DNA from: Ralstonia pickettii
GTDB lineage: Bacteria; Pseudomonadota; Gammaproteobacteria; Burkholderiales; Burkholderiaceae
Assembly (NCBI RefSeq): GCF_001699815.1
Contig: NZ_MCGB01000056.1
Location: forward strand, 1-35,945
Direction of reading: 5' to 3'
Length of the DNA: 35,945 bases
Positions 9,099 through 18,749 of this stretch are shown here, one piece after another. Within the stretch, counting starts at the first letter, position 1. Every line of letters starts with the position of its first letter. The position numbers and the translations under genes are program-made. The notes beneath the pieces were generated by a model. The model did not search any database. It was not told the DNA's origin and was given only the letters and a program-made list of their open reading frames with translations.

Positions 9099-9926
9099 TC
9101 AGGCGAACGGCGCAAAGAGGCCGTTGAGCTTGGCTCCGCTGGCGGCATCGCGCGCAAAGTTGAACGTCCCGGCGGTGCGCAGTTCTTCCGCTGCACGCTG
9201 GAACGCACCCATGGCCACACGTGCCAGCGTGGCGCCCACGCTGATGCGCTTGACGCCCAATTCCGTCAGTTCTGCCACGCTCAGGTTGCCGTCGGCGAAG
9301 CCCATCAGCACGTTGAGCGGGCGGTCGATCTCGCGCAGCACGGTGGCGATCTCGTCGCGCGTTTTCAGGCCGGGGGCGTACAGCACGTCGGCGCCGGCGT
9401 CCTGAAAAGCCTGCAGGCGGCGGATCGTGTCGGCCAGGTCGTTGCGGCCGTGCAGGTGGTTCTCGGCACGTGCGGTGAGCGTGAACGGAAACGGCAGCGA
9501 CCGCGCAGCCTCCACCGCCGCGCGCACACGGTCGACCGAAGCTTCCAGGGAATAGATGGGCGCATCTGCGCGGCCCGTTGCATCTTCAATCGAGCCGCCG
9601 ACGATGCCGGTGGCGCCTGCCAGGCGGATCGTCTCGGCCACCGTTTCCGGCCCATCGCCAAAGCCGTTTTCCAGGTCGGCAGCCATGGGCACGTCCGTGG
9701 CGGCCGCCAGATCGGCCACGTGCGCGAGGATGGTGTCGCGGGCAACGCCATAGTCAGGCAGCCCGCGCGAGAACGCGAAGCCCGCGCTGGTGCTGGTCAA
9801 TGCTTCGAAGCCGAGTGATGCCAATAGCCGAGCCGATCCCGGGTCCCACGGGTTGGGGATCACGAAGGTGCCGCTGCGTTCGTGCAGTACGCGGAAGGCA
9901 CGAGCTTTTTCGATCTGGGTCGGCAT
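9099..9926 (-). CDS. Isocitrate lyase/PEP mutase superfamily protein
   Basis: A 275-residue TIM-barrel protein of the PEP mutase/isocitrate lyase superfamily. The N-terminal FVIPNPWDPGSARLL and TSTSAGFAFSRG, metal-binding DLENGFG (Asp84, Glu86), GGSIED (Glu114) and the TARAENHLHGRNDL block are all characteristic. The KKCGH cysteine motif of true isocitrate lyase is absent, so it does not run the glyoxylate shunt. Relatives act on small oxo-acids as C-C or P-C lyases or carboxymutases such as 2-methylisocitrate lyase, oxaloacetate decarboxylase and phosphonopyruvate hydrolase; this short clade is largely uncharacterised. It starts 3 bases after the HCCA-isomerase-like gene ends, so the two are surely co-transcribed. 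Confidence 0.87.
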   Translation of the reverse strand: MPTQIEKARAFRVLHERSGTFVIPNPWDPGSARLLASLGFEALTSTSAGFAFSRGLPDYGVARDTILAHVADLAAATDVPMAADLENGFGDGPETVAETIRLAGATGIVGGSIEDATGRADAPIYSLEASVDRVRAAVEAARSLPFPFTLTARAENHLHGRNDLADTIRRLQAFQDAGADVLYAPGLKTRDEIATVLREIDRPLNVLMGFADGNLSVAELTELGVKRISVGATLARVAMGAFQRAAEELRTAGTFNFARDAASGAKLNGLFAPFA

Positions 9927-9929
9927 GGG

Positions 9930-10628
9930 TTATCCGCTGTGATATGAACCAGGATTGGACTGCAATGCTACGGCGCAGGCGAGCGCATCGTCCAGGCGGT
10001 CGTTGCCCCAGAACATCGCGTCGCCGACAAAGAACGTGGGAGCGCCAAAGATGCCACGAATCTGCGCGGCGTGCGTTTGCTCGCGCAGGCCTAGCCTGCT
10101 TGCGTCGGACTGTGCCTGAGCGAGGATGGCGTCGACCGGCAAGCCGAGCGCCGTCAGTTCTTCTGCCACGGCGTCAGGCGTGTGGATGTCGCGGTCCTGC
10201 GCGAAATTGCGCAGCATGATGCGTTGGCAGAAGGCACCGACCCACGGCGCGTCTGCACCGAGCAGCGCCACACGCAGCGGCAGGACGGACGCACGTGGAA
10301 ACGTGCTCGGCTGCGTCCACGGCAAACCGTGTTTAGCGCATTCGCGCGCCATGTCTTGCCAGACGTAGTGCCCTTTGGCCCGTTGCAGCACAAACGGCGA
10401 ACTGGCCCAGCCGAGCGACTGGAAGCTCGGCCCGAGCAGGAACGGCTTCCACACCACGCGCACACCGTGTTGCACCGCGGCGGCCTCGATGCGCATCACA
10501 CTCGGGTAGCTGTAATTGCTCGCGAAGTCGAACCAGAACTCGACGGTGGGCGCGGGGACGAGCGCTTCCCACGTGGCGTTGTATGCGGCAGGCCGGGGGG
10601 CTGTCTGCGGTCGGGCGAGGGTGTCCAT
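9930..10628 (-). CDS. 2-hydroxychromene-2-carboxylate isomerase-like DsbA-fold protein
   Basis: A 232-residue kappa-class GST/DsbA-fold protein. The N-terminal strand VEFWFDFASNYSYPSV puts a serine (Ser37) where HCCA isomerases bind glutathione, with no CxxC pair; FGAPTFFVGDAMFWGNDRLD is the typical C-terminal signature. Characterised members isomerise 2-hydroxychromene-2-carboxylate in naphthalene degradation, but most relatives, like this one, sit in unrelated gene sets and probably carry out another glutathione-dependent step. About 25 extra residues precede the fold. The start has the ribosome site GGAGG 5 bases upstream, partly enclosed by the inverted repeat CCAACG-N6-CGTTGG (10636-10653). 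It follows the LysR gene by 65 bases. Confidence 0.85.
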   Translation of the reverse strand: MDTLARPQTAPRPAAYNATWEALVPAPTVEFWFDFASNYSYPSVMRIEAAAVQHGVRVVWKPFLLGPSFQSLGWASSPFVLQRAKGHYVWQDMARECAKHGLPWTQPSTFPRASVLPLRVALLGADAPWVGAFCQRIMLRNFAQDRDIHTPDAVAEELTALGLPVDAILAQAQSDASRLGLREQTHAAQIRGIFGAPTFFVGDAMFWGNDRLDDALACAVALQSNPGSYHSG

Positions 10629-10693
10629 GCGGCCTCCAACGGGGTGTCGTTGGCGGCATTACACGTGGACCGCCCTGTGGGCTCAAACGCCTT

Positions 10694-11638
10694 TCATGCA
10701 AGTTCGGATGCGCCGGACGCATGCGTAGCCTGAGTTGCAGCTTCCGAGCAGATCCAGGCAGCCACATCGCGCACGTCGCGGCGCGGGTTCGGCTCGGATT
10801 GGATCAACCAGTACGCATGCGTATTGCGCACGCCGGGGGCGATGGTCGGTACGGTGACCAAGCGGCCGTCGGCCAGCAGCGGCGCGATCAACTCCAGACG
10901 GCCCAGCGCGATGCCCTGGCCGGCCACCGCCGCATGGATGATCTGGTCGTGCTGGTTGAAGCGCAGCACGGTGCGCGGCTTGGCGTGGCTCCATCCGGCG
11001 GCGGCCAGCCAGTCGGTCCATTGGAGCCAGGGGCGGCGCAGGTCGCGGTCGTCAAAGTCGAGCAGCGTCAGGCCGGCAAGCGCCTCGGCGGAATCCAGCG
11101 AGCGCAGCCCCAGCGACGGATGCGCGACCGGCGCAACGGTTTCCCCAAACAGCCGGATTGCACCGGGCGGTGCATCGCTCGGTGGGCAATACCGGATGGC
11201 AAGCTCGATGCCCTCGTTCTTCAGGTCGACGAGGCGGTTGTTGGTGGCCACGCGCACGTCGATGTCGGGGTACTGCAGCTGGAAGCGCGCCAGGCGCGGC
11301 AGCAGCCACAAGCCGGTGACGCCGATGCTGGCCGTGATCGTGACTGGCCGGCGTTCGGCCGCCACGCGGATGGCCCCGATGGCGTCCTGCAACTGCTGCA
11401 CGGCGCTGTCAGCGCTGCGGAACAGGCGTTCTCCCTCGGGCGTGAACGCGATCGAGCGGTGCCCGCGCACCAGCAGTTTCACGCCCAGCGCCTCTTCGAG
11501 CGCCGACACCTGGCGGCTTACGGCGGATTGCGTCAGACACAGATCATCGGCCGCGAGCGTGATGCTCATGCGCCGGCCCACCGCCACGAAGCCGCGCAGC
11601 AAGTCCAGGGAGGCCAACCGAACCAGGGGAGTCAACAT
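10694..11638 (-). CDS. LysR-family regulator, GcvA-like
   Basis: A 314-residue LysR protein of the GcvA/AmpR-like subgroup: SLDLLRGFVAVGRRMSITLAAD and CLTQSAVSRQVSALEEALG form the HTH (about residues 9-65), and the effector domain has the subgroup markers ASIGVTGLWLLPRLARFQ, DLKNEGIELAIRY and AVAGQGIALGRLELI. It is divergent from the MFS gene at 11787 and heads the leftward set that includes the HCCA-isomerase-like and PEP-mutase-family genes. A 21-base palindromic element 22 bases upstream of its start overlaps the divergent MFS promoter, so it probably controls both directions. Confidence 0.9.
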   Translation of the reverse strand: MLTPLVRLASLDLLRGFVAVGRRMSITLAADDLCLTQSAVSRQVSALEEALGVKLLVRGHRSIAFTPEGERLFRSADSAVQQLQDAIGAIRVAAERRPVTITASIGVTGLWLLPRLARFQLQYPDIDVRVATNNRLVDLKNEGIELAIRYCPPSDAPPGAIRLFGETVAPVAHPSLGLRSLDSAEALAGLTLLDFDDRDLRRPWLQWTDWLAAAGWSHAKPRTVLRFNQHDQIIHAAVAGQGIALGRLELIAPLLADGRLVTVPTIAPGVRNTHAYWLIQSEPNPRRDVRDVAAWICSEAATQATHASGASELA

Positions 11639-11659
11639 GCGTTTTCCTCATGCAAGGCG

Positions 11660-11702
11660 TTCTCAAAGATCAATTGAGAAGCCGGGTAGGGCGAAGTTTA
11701 AT
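11660..11702 (+). promoter_or_regulatory. Promoter of the MFS gene with LysR-type operator over its -35 box
   Basis: TTCTCAA-N7-TTGAGAA (11660-11680) is a perfect 7-bp dyad. Its right arm supplies the -35 TTGAGA (11674-11679), followed by a 17-base spacer and the -10 TTTAAT (11697-11702). Each hexamer matches the sigma-70 consensus at five of six positions. Transcription would start near 11709. Overlap of dyad and -35 fits repression or class-II-like activation by the divergent LysR protein. Confidence 0.65.
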
Positions 11703-11714
11703 AAGCCATCAGGC

Positions 11715-11763
11715 GACATTCCAGCCCAACGCGCATTCGGTACGCTTGCGAAGCTGGAATGTC
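11715..11763 (+). promoter_or_regulatory. Long perfect inverted repeat in the MFS leader
   Basis: GACATTCCAGC (11715-11725) and GCTGGAATGTC (11753-11763) are exact reverse complements, 11 bp each, with 27 bases between. The repeat lies wholly between the predicted transcription start (near 11709) and the ribosome site GGAG (11773-11776), so the mRNA could form a strong leader hairpin. There is no T tract, so it is not an intrinsic terminator. It could also be a second protein-binding site. Confidence 0.6.
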
Positions 11764-11786
11764 AGTCACACCGGAGAAAAACGCTC

Positions 11787-13004
11787 ATGACATCGAAATC
11801 TTTCACGCAATCGCCCTGGTTGCCGGTATTGGCCGGCGGGGCGGTGATCGGCGTGGCGCTGGGCATTCGGCACGTGCAAGGCCTATTCCTCGTGCCCGTC
11901 ACGATGGGCCATGGCTGGACACGCGAAACGTTCGGACTGGCGATTGCGTTACAAAACCTCATCTGGGGCGCGGCACAGCCATTTGCGGGCATGCTGGCCG
12001 ACCGCTACGGCGCGGCCAAGGTGGTCGTTGCCGGCATCGTGGTCTATGCGCTTGGGTTGCTGCTGATGGCCCATGCTGGCACGCCGCTGGGCTTCACGCT
12101 GTCGGCGGGCGGGCTGATCGGGCTCGGGCTGTCAGGCACGTCGTTCGGCGTCGTGTATGGCGCGATCAGCCGATTGACGCCGCCCGAGCGGCGCAGCTGG
12201 GCGCTGGGCGTGGCGGGCGCGGTGGGCGGTGTCGGCCAGTTCGTGATGGTGCCGACGGCGCAGGGCTTGCTGAGTACGGTCGGCTGGGTGACGGCGCTGG
12301 TCGTCATGGCGGTGGTCATGGCGATCTTCTTGCCGCTGACCGCGCCGCTGCGCGAGAGAACATCGGCTGCCGCCGCGCAGCAGGCGCAGCAAAGCATGGG
12401 TTCGGCCATCCGCGAGGCCTTTGCCCACCGCGGTTTTTGGCTGCTGAATCTCGGGTTCCTGACGTGCGGATTCCAGCTCGCCTTTATCGGTGCGCACATG
12501 CCGGCGTATCTGCTCGACAAGGGGCTCACCGGCCGCCACGGCATGGTCGCGCTGGCACTGATTGCGGCCGCCAACATCGTCGGCACGTATTACTGCGGCG
12601 CGCTGGGCGGGCTGTTCCGGCGCAAGTATCTGCTGTCGTTGCTGTACCTGATTCGCACGGCGGCGATTGCGCTGTTTATCCTGCTCCCGCTGTCGCCCGC
12701 AACGCTGTATGCGTTTGCCATCGTGATGGGCCTGCTGTGGCTGGGGACGGTGCCGCTGACCAACGGGCTGCTGTCGCAGGTGTTTGGGGTGCGCTACATC
12801 GGCACGCTGTTCGGCTTCGTATTTCTTGGTCACCAGATCGGCGCGTTCCTGGGCGTGTGGCTGGGCGGCGTGGTGTACGACCACCTGCATTCCTACGACG
12901 CGATCTGGTTTGGCGCCATGGCGCTCGGTGTGGTGGCCGCGCTGCTGCACTGGCCGATCGACGATCGCCAACTCGTGCGTACGCCGGTGGCGCAACCCGC
13001 GTGA
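11787..13004 (+). CDS. MFS transporter
   Basis: A 405-residue, 12-helix major facilitator of the OxlT/monocarboxylate-like type. LGIRHVQGLFLVPVTMGHGWTRETFGLA near the N-terminus and the loop-2/3 motif GMLADRYGAAKVVVAG are clear, the two halves are separated by a hydrophilic loop near residues 190-215 (ERTSAAAAQQAQQ), and GVRYIGTLFGFVFLGHQIGAFLGVWLGG lies near helix 11. Such proteins often move carboxylates or aromatic acids; the substrate is not determinable here. The ATG at 11787 has GGAG 10 bases upstream and matches the family start. The open frame continues far upstream but there overlaps the LysR gene in antisense. It is divergent from the LysR gene and its stop overlaps a small downstream ORF. 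Confidence 0.9.
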   Translation: MTSKSFTQSPWLPVLAGGAVIGVALGIRHVQGLFLVPVTMGHGWTRETFGLAIALQNLIWGAAQPFAGMLADRYGAAKVVVAGIVVYALGLLLMAHAGTPLGFTLSAGGLIGLGLSGTSFGVVYGAISRLTPPERRSWALGVAGAVGGVGQFVMVPTAQGLLSTVGWVTALVVMAVVMAIFLPLTAPLRERTSAAAAQQAQQSMGSAIREAFAHRGFWLLNLGFLTCGFQLAFIGAHMPAYLLDKGLTGRHGMVALALIAAANIVGTYYCGALGGLFRRKYLLSLLYLIRTAAIALFILLPLSPATLYAFAIVMGLLWLGTVPLTNGLLSQVFGVRYIGTLFGFVFLGHQIGAFLGVWLGGVVYDHLHSYDAIWFGAMALGVVAALLHWPIDDRQLVRTPVAQPA

Positions 13005-13129
13005 ACGCACAGTTCAAAACATGGATGGCTTGGGCGCTGGCAGCGGCCGGCGCCGCCCTGATCTTTGCGGCGTGGCTGACCCCGGAAGGCGCACTTTCCT
13101 TTGTGACGCTGGCGTCCTTCTGCGGATAG
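13001..13129 (+). CDS. Small membrane protein, translationally coupled to the MFS gene
   Basis: A GTG at 13001 overlaps the MFS stop (GTGA) and opens a 42-residue frame ending at TAG 13127-13129. The protein has a short polar start (MNAQFKTW), one strongly hydrophobic helix of about 20 residues (MAWALAAAGAALIFAAWL), then a TPEGALSF turn and a second short hydrophobic tail ending FCG. The 4-base overlap is the usual signature of translational coupling. I recognise no family. It may be an accessory subunit of the transporter or a single-pass membrane peptide. Support is position, overlap and hydrophobic pattern only. Confidence 0.5.
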   Translation: MNAQFKTWMAWALAAAGAALIFAAWLTPEGALSFVTLASFCG

Positions 13130-13250
13130 GGCGACGCACTAGCTCGATTTGTGAAACAATATTGGGTTAATCACTAGTGGGCACTGGTACGGTTTGCGCG
13201 GGAAATACGTCGCTTCTGCGTCGTTCTCCTGTGAATGCCACCGTTCAGAC

Positions 13251-13889
13251 ATGACTTACGCCGTCAAGGAAATCTTCTACACGCTGCAAGGCGAGGGTGC
13301 CAACACCGGCCGCGCAGCTGTCTTCTGCCGCTTTGCCGGCTGCAATCTCTGGAGTGGGCGCGAAGCCGATCGCGCCACCGCCGTCTGCCAGTTCTGTGAC
13401 ACCGACTTCGTCGGCACGGACGGCACGCAAGGCGGCAAATACACCACCGCCGAGGCACTCGCCGATACCGTTGCCGCCGAATGGCCGGCCAGCGCCACGG
13501 GCGGCAAACCGCTCGTCATCTGCACCGGCGGCGAACCGCTGCTGCAACTCGACAAGCCGCTGATCGACGCGCTGCACGCACGCGGTTTCGAAATCGCCAT
13601 CGAAACCAACGGCACCATCGCCGTGCCGGAAGGCATCGACTGGGTGTGCGTGAGCCCGAAGATGGGTTCCGAACTGGTCGTCACGCGCGGCGACGAGCTG
13701 AAGGTGGTGATTCCGCAAGACGGGCAGGACCTCGACGCATACGAACGGCTGGATTTCCAGCATTTCTTCCTGCAGGCCATGGACGGCCCGCTTGCCCGGC
13801 AGAATACGGCGGCAGCCGTTGAGCTGTGCCAGCGCCGTCCGCGCTGGCGCCTGTCGCTGCAAACCCATAAGATGCTGGGCATCCGCTAA
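13251..13889 (+). CDS. queE: 7-carboxy-7-deazaguanine synthase QueE
   Basis: A radical SAM enzyme (212 residues) that converts 6-carboxytetrahydropterin to 7-carboxy-7-deazaguanine in queuosine biosynthesis. The cluster motif is Cys31-X14-Cys46-X2-Cys49, the expanded form described for the Burkholderia multivorans enzyme instead of CX3CX2C. Other markers are YTLQGEGANTG (substrate loop), CTGGEP (SAM binding), ETNGT, and the C-terminal LQTHKMLGIR. The ATG at 13251 matches the family start MTYAVKEIFYTLQGEG; no strong ribosome site is visible. It is followed after 78 bases by queD. The 121 bases upstream show no recognisable preQ1 riboswitch. Confidence 0.95.
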   Translation: MTYAVKEIFYTLQGEGANTGRAAVFCRFAGCNLWSGREADRATAVCQFCDTDFVGTDGTQGGKYTTAEALADTVAAEWPASATGGKPLVICTGGEPLLQLDKPLIDALHARGFEIAIETNGTIAVPEGIDWVCVSPKMGSELVVTRGDELKVVIPQDGQDLDAYERLDFQHFFLQAMDGPLARQNTAAAVELCQRRPRWRLSLQTHKMLGIR

Positions 13890-13967
13890 GGCGGGCCGCA
13901 GCACTTTGTCCCCGGTTTCCTGCCGGTTCCAGCCGTTTCGCGGCGCCCGCTGCCGCCACCTTGCTCC

Positions 13968-15935
<1,968 letters not shown>

Positions 15936-15964
15936 GTCTTCCGGCCATCCGGGTCACGTCCGGG

Positions 15965-15973
15965 TGGTAAAAT
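15965..15973 (+). promoter_or_regulatory. ybiT: Extended -10 element upstream of ybiT
   Basis: TGGTAAAAT carries the TGn extension plus TAAAAT (five of six to consensus), 75 bases before the GTG start of ybiT and 29 bases past the ldcA stop. No good -35 hexamer is visible, as is common for extended -10 promoters. Confidence 0.4.
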
Positions 15974-16047
15974 CTCGGGTTCTCCAAATGGCGTCCGGTC
16001 AAGTGCTTGCCGCGCCAGATCACCGCTTTTCAAATCAAGGTTTCCAC

Positions 16048-17670
16048 GTGCTTTCCACCGCCAACATCACCATGCAGTTCGGGCCCAAGCCCTTGTTCGA
16101 GAACATCTCGGTCAAGTTTGGCGAGGGCAATCGCTATGGCCTGATCGGCGCCAACGGTTGCGGCAAGTCGACCTTCATGAAAATCCTGGGCGGCGATCTG
16201 GAGCCGAGCGCAGGCAACGTGATGCTGGAACCGGGCGTGCGCCTGGGCAAGCTGCGTCAGGACCAGTTCGCCTACGAAGACATGCGCGTGCTGGACGTGG
16301 TGATGATGGGCCACACCGAAATGTGGGCCGCCGCGCAGGAGCGCGATGCCATCTACGCGAACCCGGAAGCCACTGACGACGACTACATGAAGGCCGCCGA
16401 CCTGGAGGCCAAGTACGCCGAATACGACGGCTACACGGCGGAAGCGCGCGCGGGTGAACTGCTGATGGGCGTGGGCATTCCGACCGACCAGCACAACGGC
16501 ACGATGAGCAACGTTGCGCCCGGCTGGAAGCTGCGCGTGCTGCTGGCGCAGGCGCTGTTCTCGAACCCGGACGTGCTGCTGCTGGACGAGCCGACCAACA
16601 ACCTCGACATCAACACGATCCGCTGGCTGGAATCGGTGCTCAACGAGCGCAACTCCACCATGATCATCATTTCCCACGATCGCCACTTCCTGAACTCGGT
16701 CTGCACGCACATGGCCGACATGGATTACGGCACGCTCAAGGTCTACCCGGGCAACTACGACGACTACATGCAAGCCTCCCTGCAGGCGCGCGAGCGCCTG
16801 CAGGCCGCCAACGCCCGGGCCAAGGAGCGCATCTCCGACCTGCAGGACTTCGTGCGTCGCTTCTCGGCCAACAAGTCCAAGGCGCGCCAGGCTACGTCGC
16901 GCCTGAAGATGATCGACAAGATCAAGGTGGAAGACATCAAGCCGTCGTCGCGCCAGAACCCGTTCGTCCGTTTCGAGATGGAGAAGAAGCTGCACAACCT
17001 GGCGGTGGAAACCGAGAACGCGCGCAAGACGTACGACCGCAAGATTTTCGATGGCCTGACGATGGCCGTGCGGGCGGGCGAGCGGATCGCCATCATTGGT
17101 GAGAACGGCGCGGGCAAGACCACGTTGCTGCGTTGCCTGCTGAACGGCGCCGTGAAGACCGGCGTGCAGCGCGGCATCGAGATCGACGGTGGCACCGTCA
17201 AGTGGGCCGAGAACGCCAATGTCGGCTACATGCCGCAGGACACCTACGAAGAATTCCCCGAAGACCGCGACCTGATGGACTGGATGAGCCAGTGGACGCA
17301 AGCCGGCGATGACGACCAATCGCTGCGCGGCACCATGGGCCGCCTGTTGTTCTCGGCCGACGACATCAAGAAGAGTGTGAAGGTGCTCTCCGGTGGCGAG
17401 AAGGGCCGCATGATCTGGGGCAAGCTCATGCTCGGCCGCCACAACGTGCTGGCGCTGGACGAGCCGACCAACCACATGGACATGGAGTCCATCGAGTCGC
17501 TGCAGATCGCGCTCGACAAGTTCGAAGGCACGCTGATCTTCGTGTCGCACGATCGCGAGTTGATCAGCGCCCTGGCCACGCGTGTGATCGAAGTGCGCCC
17601 GGACGGCACGCTCACCGACTACCTCGGCACCTACGACGAATACCTGCAGAGCCAGGGCGTCGAAGTCTGA
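16048..17670 (+). CDS. ybiT: ABC-F ATPase YbiT
   Basis: A 540-residue ABC-F protein with two nucleotide-binding domains and no membrane helices, close to E. coli YbiT throughout. Walker A motifs are GANGCGKST and GENGAGKTT; Walker B motifs are [11 protein letters not shown] and [11 protein letters not shown]; the second-domain signature is LSGGEKGRM, and the first has the divergent NVAPGWKLR. The interdomain linker with [16 protein letters not shown] fits the P-site tRNA-interaction motif. ABC-F proteins act on translating ribosomes; YbiT's own function is not settled. The GTG at 16048 matches the family start ([12 protein letters not shown]); the frame extends 28 codons upstream through non-conserved sequence. 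A strong terminator follows. Confidence 0.94.
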   Translation: MLSTANITMQFGPKPLFENISVKFGEGNRYGLIGANGCGKSTFMKILGGDLEPSAGNVMLEPGVRLGKLRQDQFAYEDMRVLDVVMMGHTEMWAAAQERDAIYANPEATDDDYMKAADLEAKYAEYDGYTAEARAGELLMGVGIPTDQHNGTMSNVAPGWKLRVLLAQALFSNPDVLLLDEPTNNLDINTIRWLESVLNERNSTMIIISHDRHFLNSVCTHMADMDYGTLKVYPGNYDDYMQASLQARERLQAANARAKERISDLQDFVRRFSANKSKARQATSRLKMIDKIKVEDIKPSSRQNPFVRFEMEKKLHNLAVETENARKTYDRKIFDGLTMAVRAGERIAIIGENGAGKTTLLRCLLNGAVKTGVQRGIEIDGGTVKWAENANVGYMPQDTYEEFPEDRDLMDWMSQWTQAGDDDQSLRGTMGRLLFSADDIKKSVKVLSGGEKGRMIWGKLMLGRHNVLALDEPTNHMDMESIESLQIALDKFEGTLIFVSHDRELISALATRVIEVRPDGTLTDYLGTYDEYLQSQGVEV

Positions 17671-17691
17671 CCCCCGATCTTTTGCCGTAGC

Positions 17692-17725
17692 CAAAGGGCC
17701 GCCGATGTGCGGCCTCTTTTTTTTT
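17692..17725 (+). terminator. Terminator of ybiT
   Basis: Stem GGCCGC (17697-17702) with GCGGCC (17709-17714), a 6-base loop, upstream A-rich flank and a T tract to 17725. About 40 bases here, including the upstream TTTGCCGT, are near-identical to the terminator at 18610-18641. Confidence 0.9.
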
Positions 17726-17755
17726 CGGGCGTCCCCGCGAGGCGAACATGTGTTT

Positions 17756-17769
17756 CCGATCCGGATCGG
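17756..17769. promoter_or_regulatory. 14-bp perfect palindrome upstream of the decarboxylase-like gene
   Basis: CCGATCCGGATCGG is self-complementary over all 14 bases and ends 29 bases before a perfect -35 TTGACA. The size and position fit a dimeric repressor or activator site. No regulator gene is adjacent to this transcription unit. Confidence 0.45.
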
Positions 17770-17798
17770 TCTCTCACGTGCGGCTCGCCGAGGCCGCG

Positions 17799-17827
17799 TT
17801 GACAGTGCCTCCTCCCGATTCCAGAAT
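17799..17827 (+). promoter_or_regulatory. Sigma-70-like promoter for the decarboxylase-like gene
   Basis: A perfect TTGACA (17799-17804) is followed by a 17-base spacer and CAGAAT (17822-17827, four of six). The start codon lies about 70 bases downstream. Confidence 0.55.
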
Positions 17828-17895
17828 GCCTTGGCAGAACGCGGCACAGCATCCTTGCGGCTGCGTTGAGCGCCAACAAAGAACAATCAAAACAT

Positions 17896-18534
17896 ATGAG
17901 GAGACTCACGTTGAAAAACGTACTGACCTTACTATCGACAGCCGCCCTGGTGCTGATGACGTCTGCACACGCAGCTGAGCGCCTACCAACCATTCCGCCG
18001 GACAAGTACAACGCCGAACAGACCAAGGCGGCGCAGGACTTTCAGGCTGCGCGCAAGGTGCCGGTATTCGGTCCTTTCGAGCCCCTGATGCATAGCCCCG
18101 AGGTGATGAGCCAGGCCCGCGCAATGGGCGACTATCTGCGATATCACTCCGCGATTGGCAACACGCTGAGCGAATTGGTCATCCTGATCACCGCGCGAGA
18201 GTGGAGCCAGGATTACGAGTGGTATGTGCACCATCCGATCGCCCTGAAGGCGGGTATCAAACCCGGTATTGCCGATGCCATTGCCGATGGCCGCCGCCCC
18301 ACGGGCATGAGCGAGGACGAGGAGATCGTCTACGACTTCGCGACGGAGCTGATCCGCAACAAGCGCGTGGCCGACGAAACCTATACCCGGGCGGAAAAGC
18401 GGTTCGGCAACAAGGGTATCGTAGACATGACGGGCATCTGCGGCTACTACACGCTGCTCGCCATGGAAATGAACGTGGCGCAGTATCCGGCACCCAAGAA
18501 CGCCGCCAAGCTCGCGCGTTTTCCGGAGCCTTGA
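17896..18534 (+). CDS. Exported carboxymuconolactone decarboxylase family protein
   Basis: A 212-residue protein with a signal peptide (hydrophobic stretch VLTLLSTAALVLMTSAHA, likely cut before AERLP) and a CMD/AhpD-fold domain: SELVILITAREWSQDYEWYVHHPIALKAGI is the conserved core, followed by EEIVYDFATEL and the second-repeat strand GICGYYTLLAMEMN. The CxxC pair of AhpD peroxidases is missing; the mature chain shows a single cysteine. True PcaC-type decarboxylases are shorter and cytoplasmic, so this is a periplasmic relative of unknown substrate. The ATG at 17896 is given, but TTG at 17911 has a better ribosome site (AGGAG, 7 bases upstream) and gives a cleaner 20-residue signal peptide. 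The gene stands alone between two near-identical terminators. Confidence 0.85.
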   Translation: MRRLTLKNVLTLLSTAALVLMTSAHAAERLPTIPPDKYNAEQTKAAQDFQAARKVPVFGPFEPLMHSPEVMSQARAMGDYLRYHSAIGNTLSELVILITAREWSQDYEWYVHHPIALKAGIKPGIADAIADGRRPTGMSEDEEIVYDFATELIRNKRVADETYTRAEKRFGNKGIVDMTGICGYYTLLAMEMNVAQYPAPKNAAKLARFPEP

Positions 18535-18609
18535 CCGCTGTGCCGTCGAACGAGGACTGCGCGCAGCTGTGATGCCGCGCAGGGTGAACACCGATTCTTT
18601 GCCGTCATC

Positions 18610-18641
18610 AAGGGGCCGCCAATGTGCGGCCCTTTGTTTTT
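18610..18641 (+). terminator. Terminator of the decarboxylase-like gene
   Basis: A 10-bp stem, AAGGGGCCGC (18610-18619) with GCGGCCCTTT (18626-18635) including one G-T pair, has a 6-base loop and is followed by GTTTTT. The loop and stem match the ybiT terminator closely. Confidence 0.9.
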
Positions 18642-18749
18642 GGTCTTCGCCGCAATCGACTGAAGCATGTCGGCAAAGTGGACCATCTATGAAAAAACCG
18701 ACTGGGTTTCATGATTTTTTATCGCCATCAGAATGCATGGCCGTCGCTA

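Noticed and set aside
10824-11786. Upstream extension of the MFS protein at 11787
   Set aside because: The frame runs antisense through the LysR gene and across a good promoter; the family N-terminus begins at 11787.
13130-13250. preQ1 riboswitch upstream of queE
   Set aside because: No preQ1-I or preQ1-II core (stem-loop with A-rich tail or conserved pseudoknot) could be recognised; only the 8-bp palindrome CACTAGTG at 13173-13180 stands out.
16030-17886. 618-codon leftward open frame opposite ybiT
   Set aside because: The ybiT coding sequence accounts fully for the region; the antisense translation is low-complexity Val/Gly/His-rich with no ribosome site.
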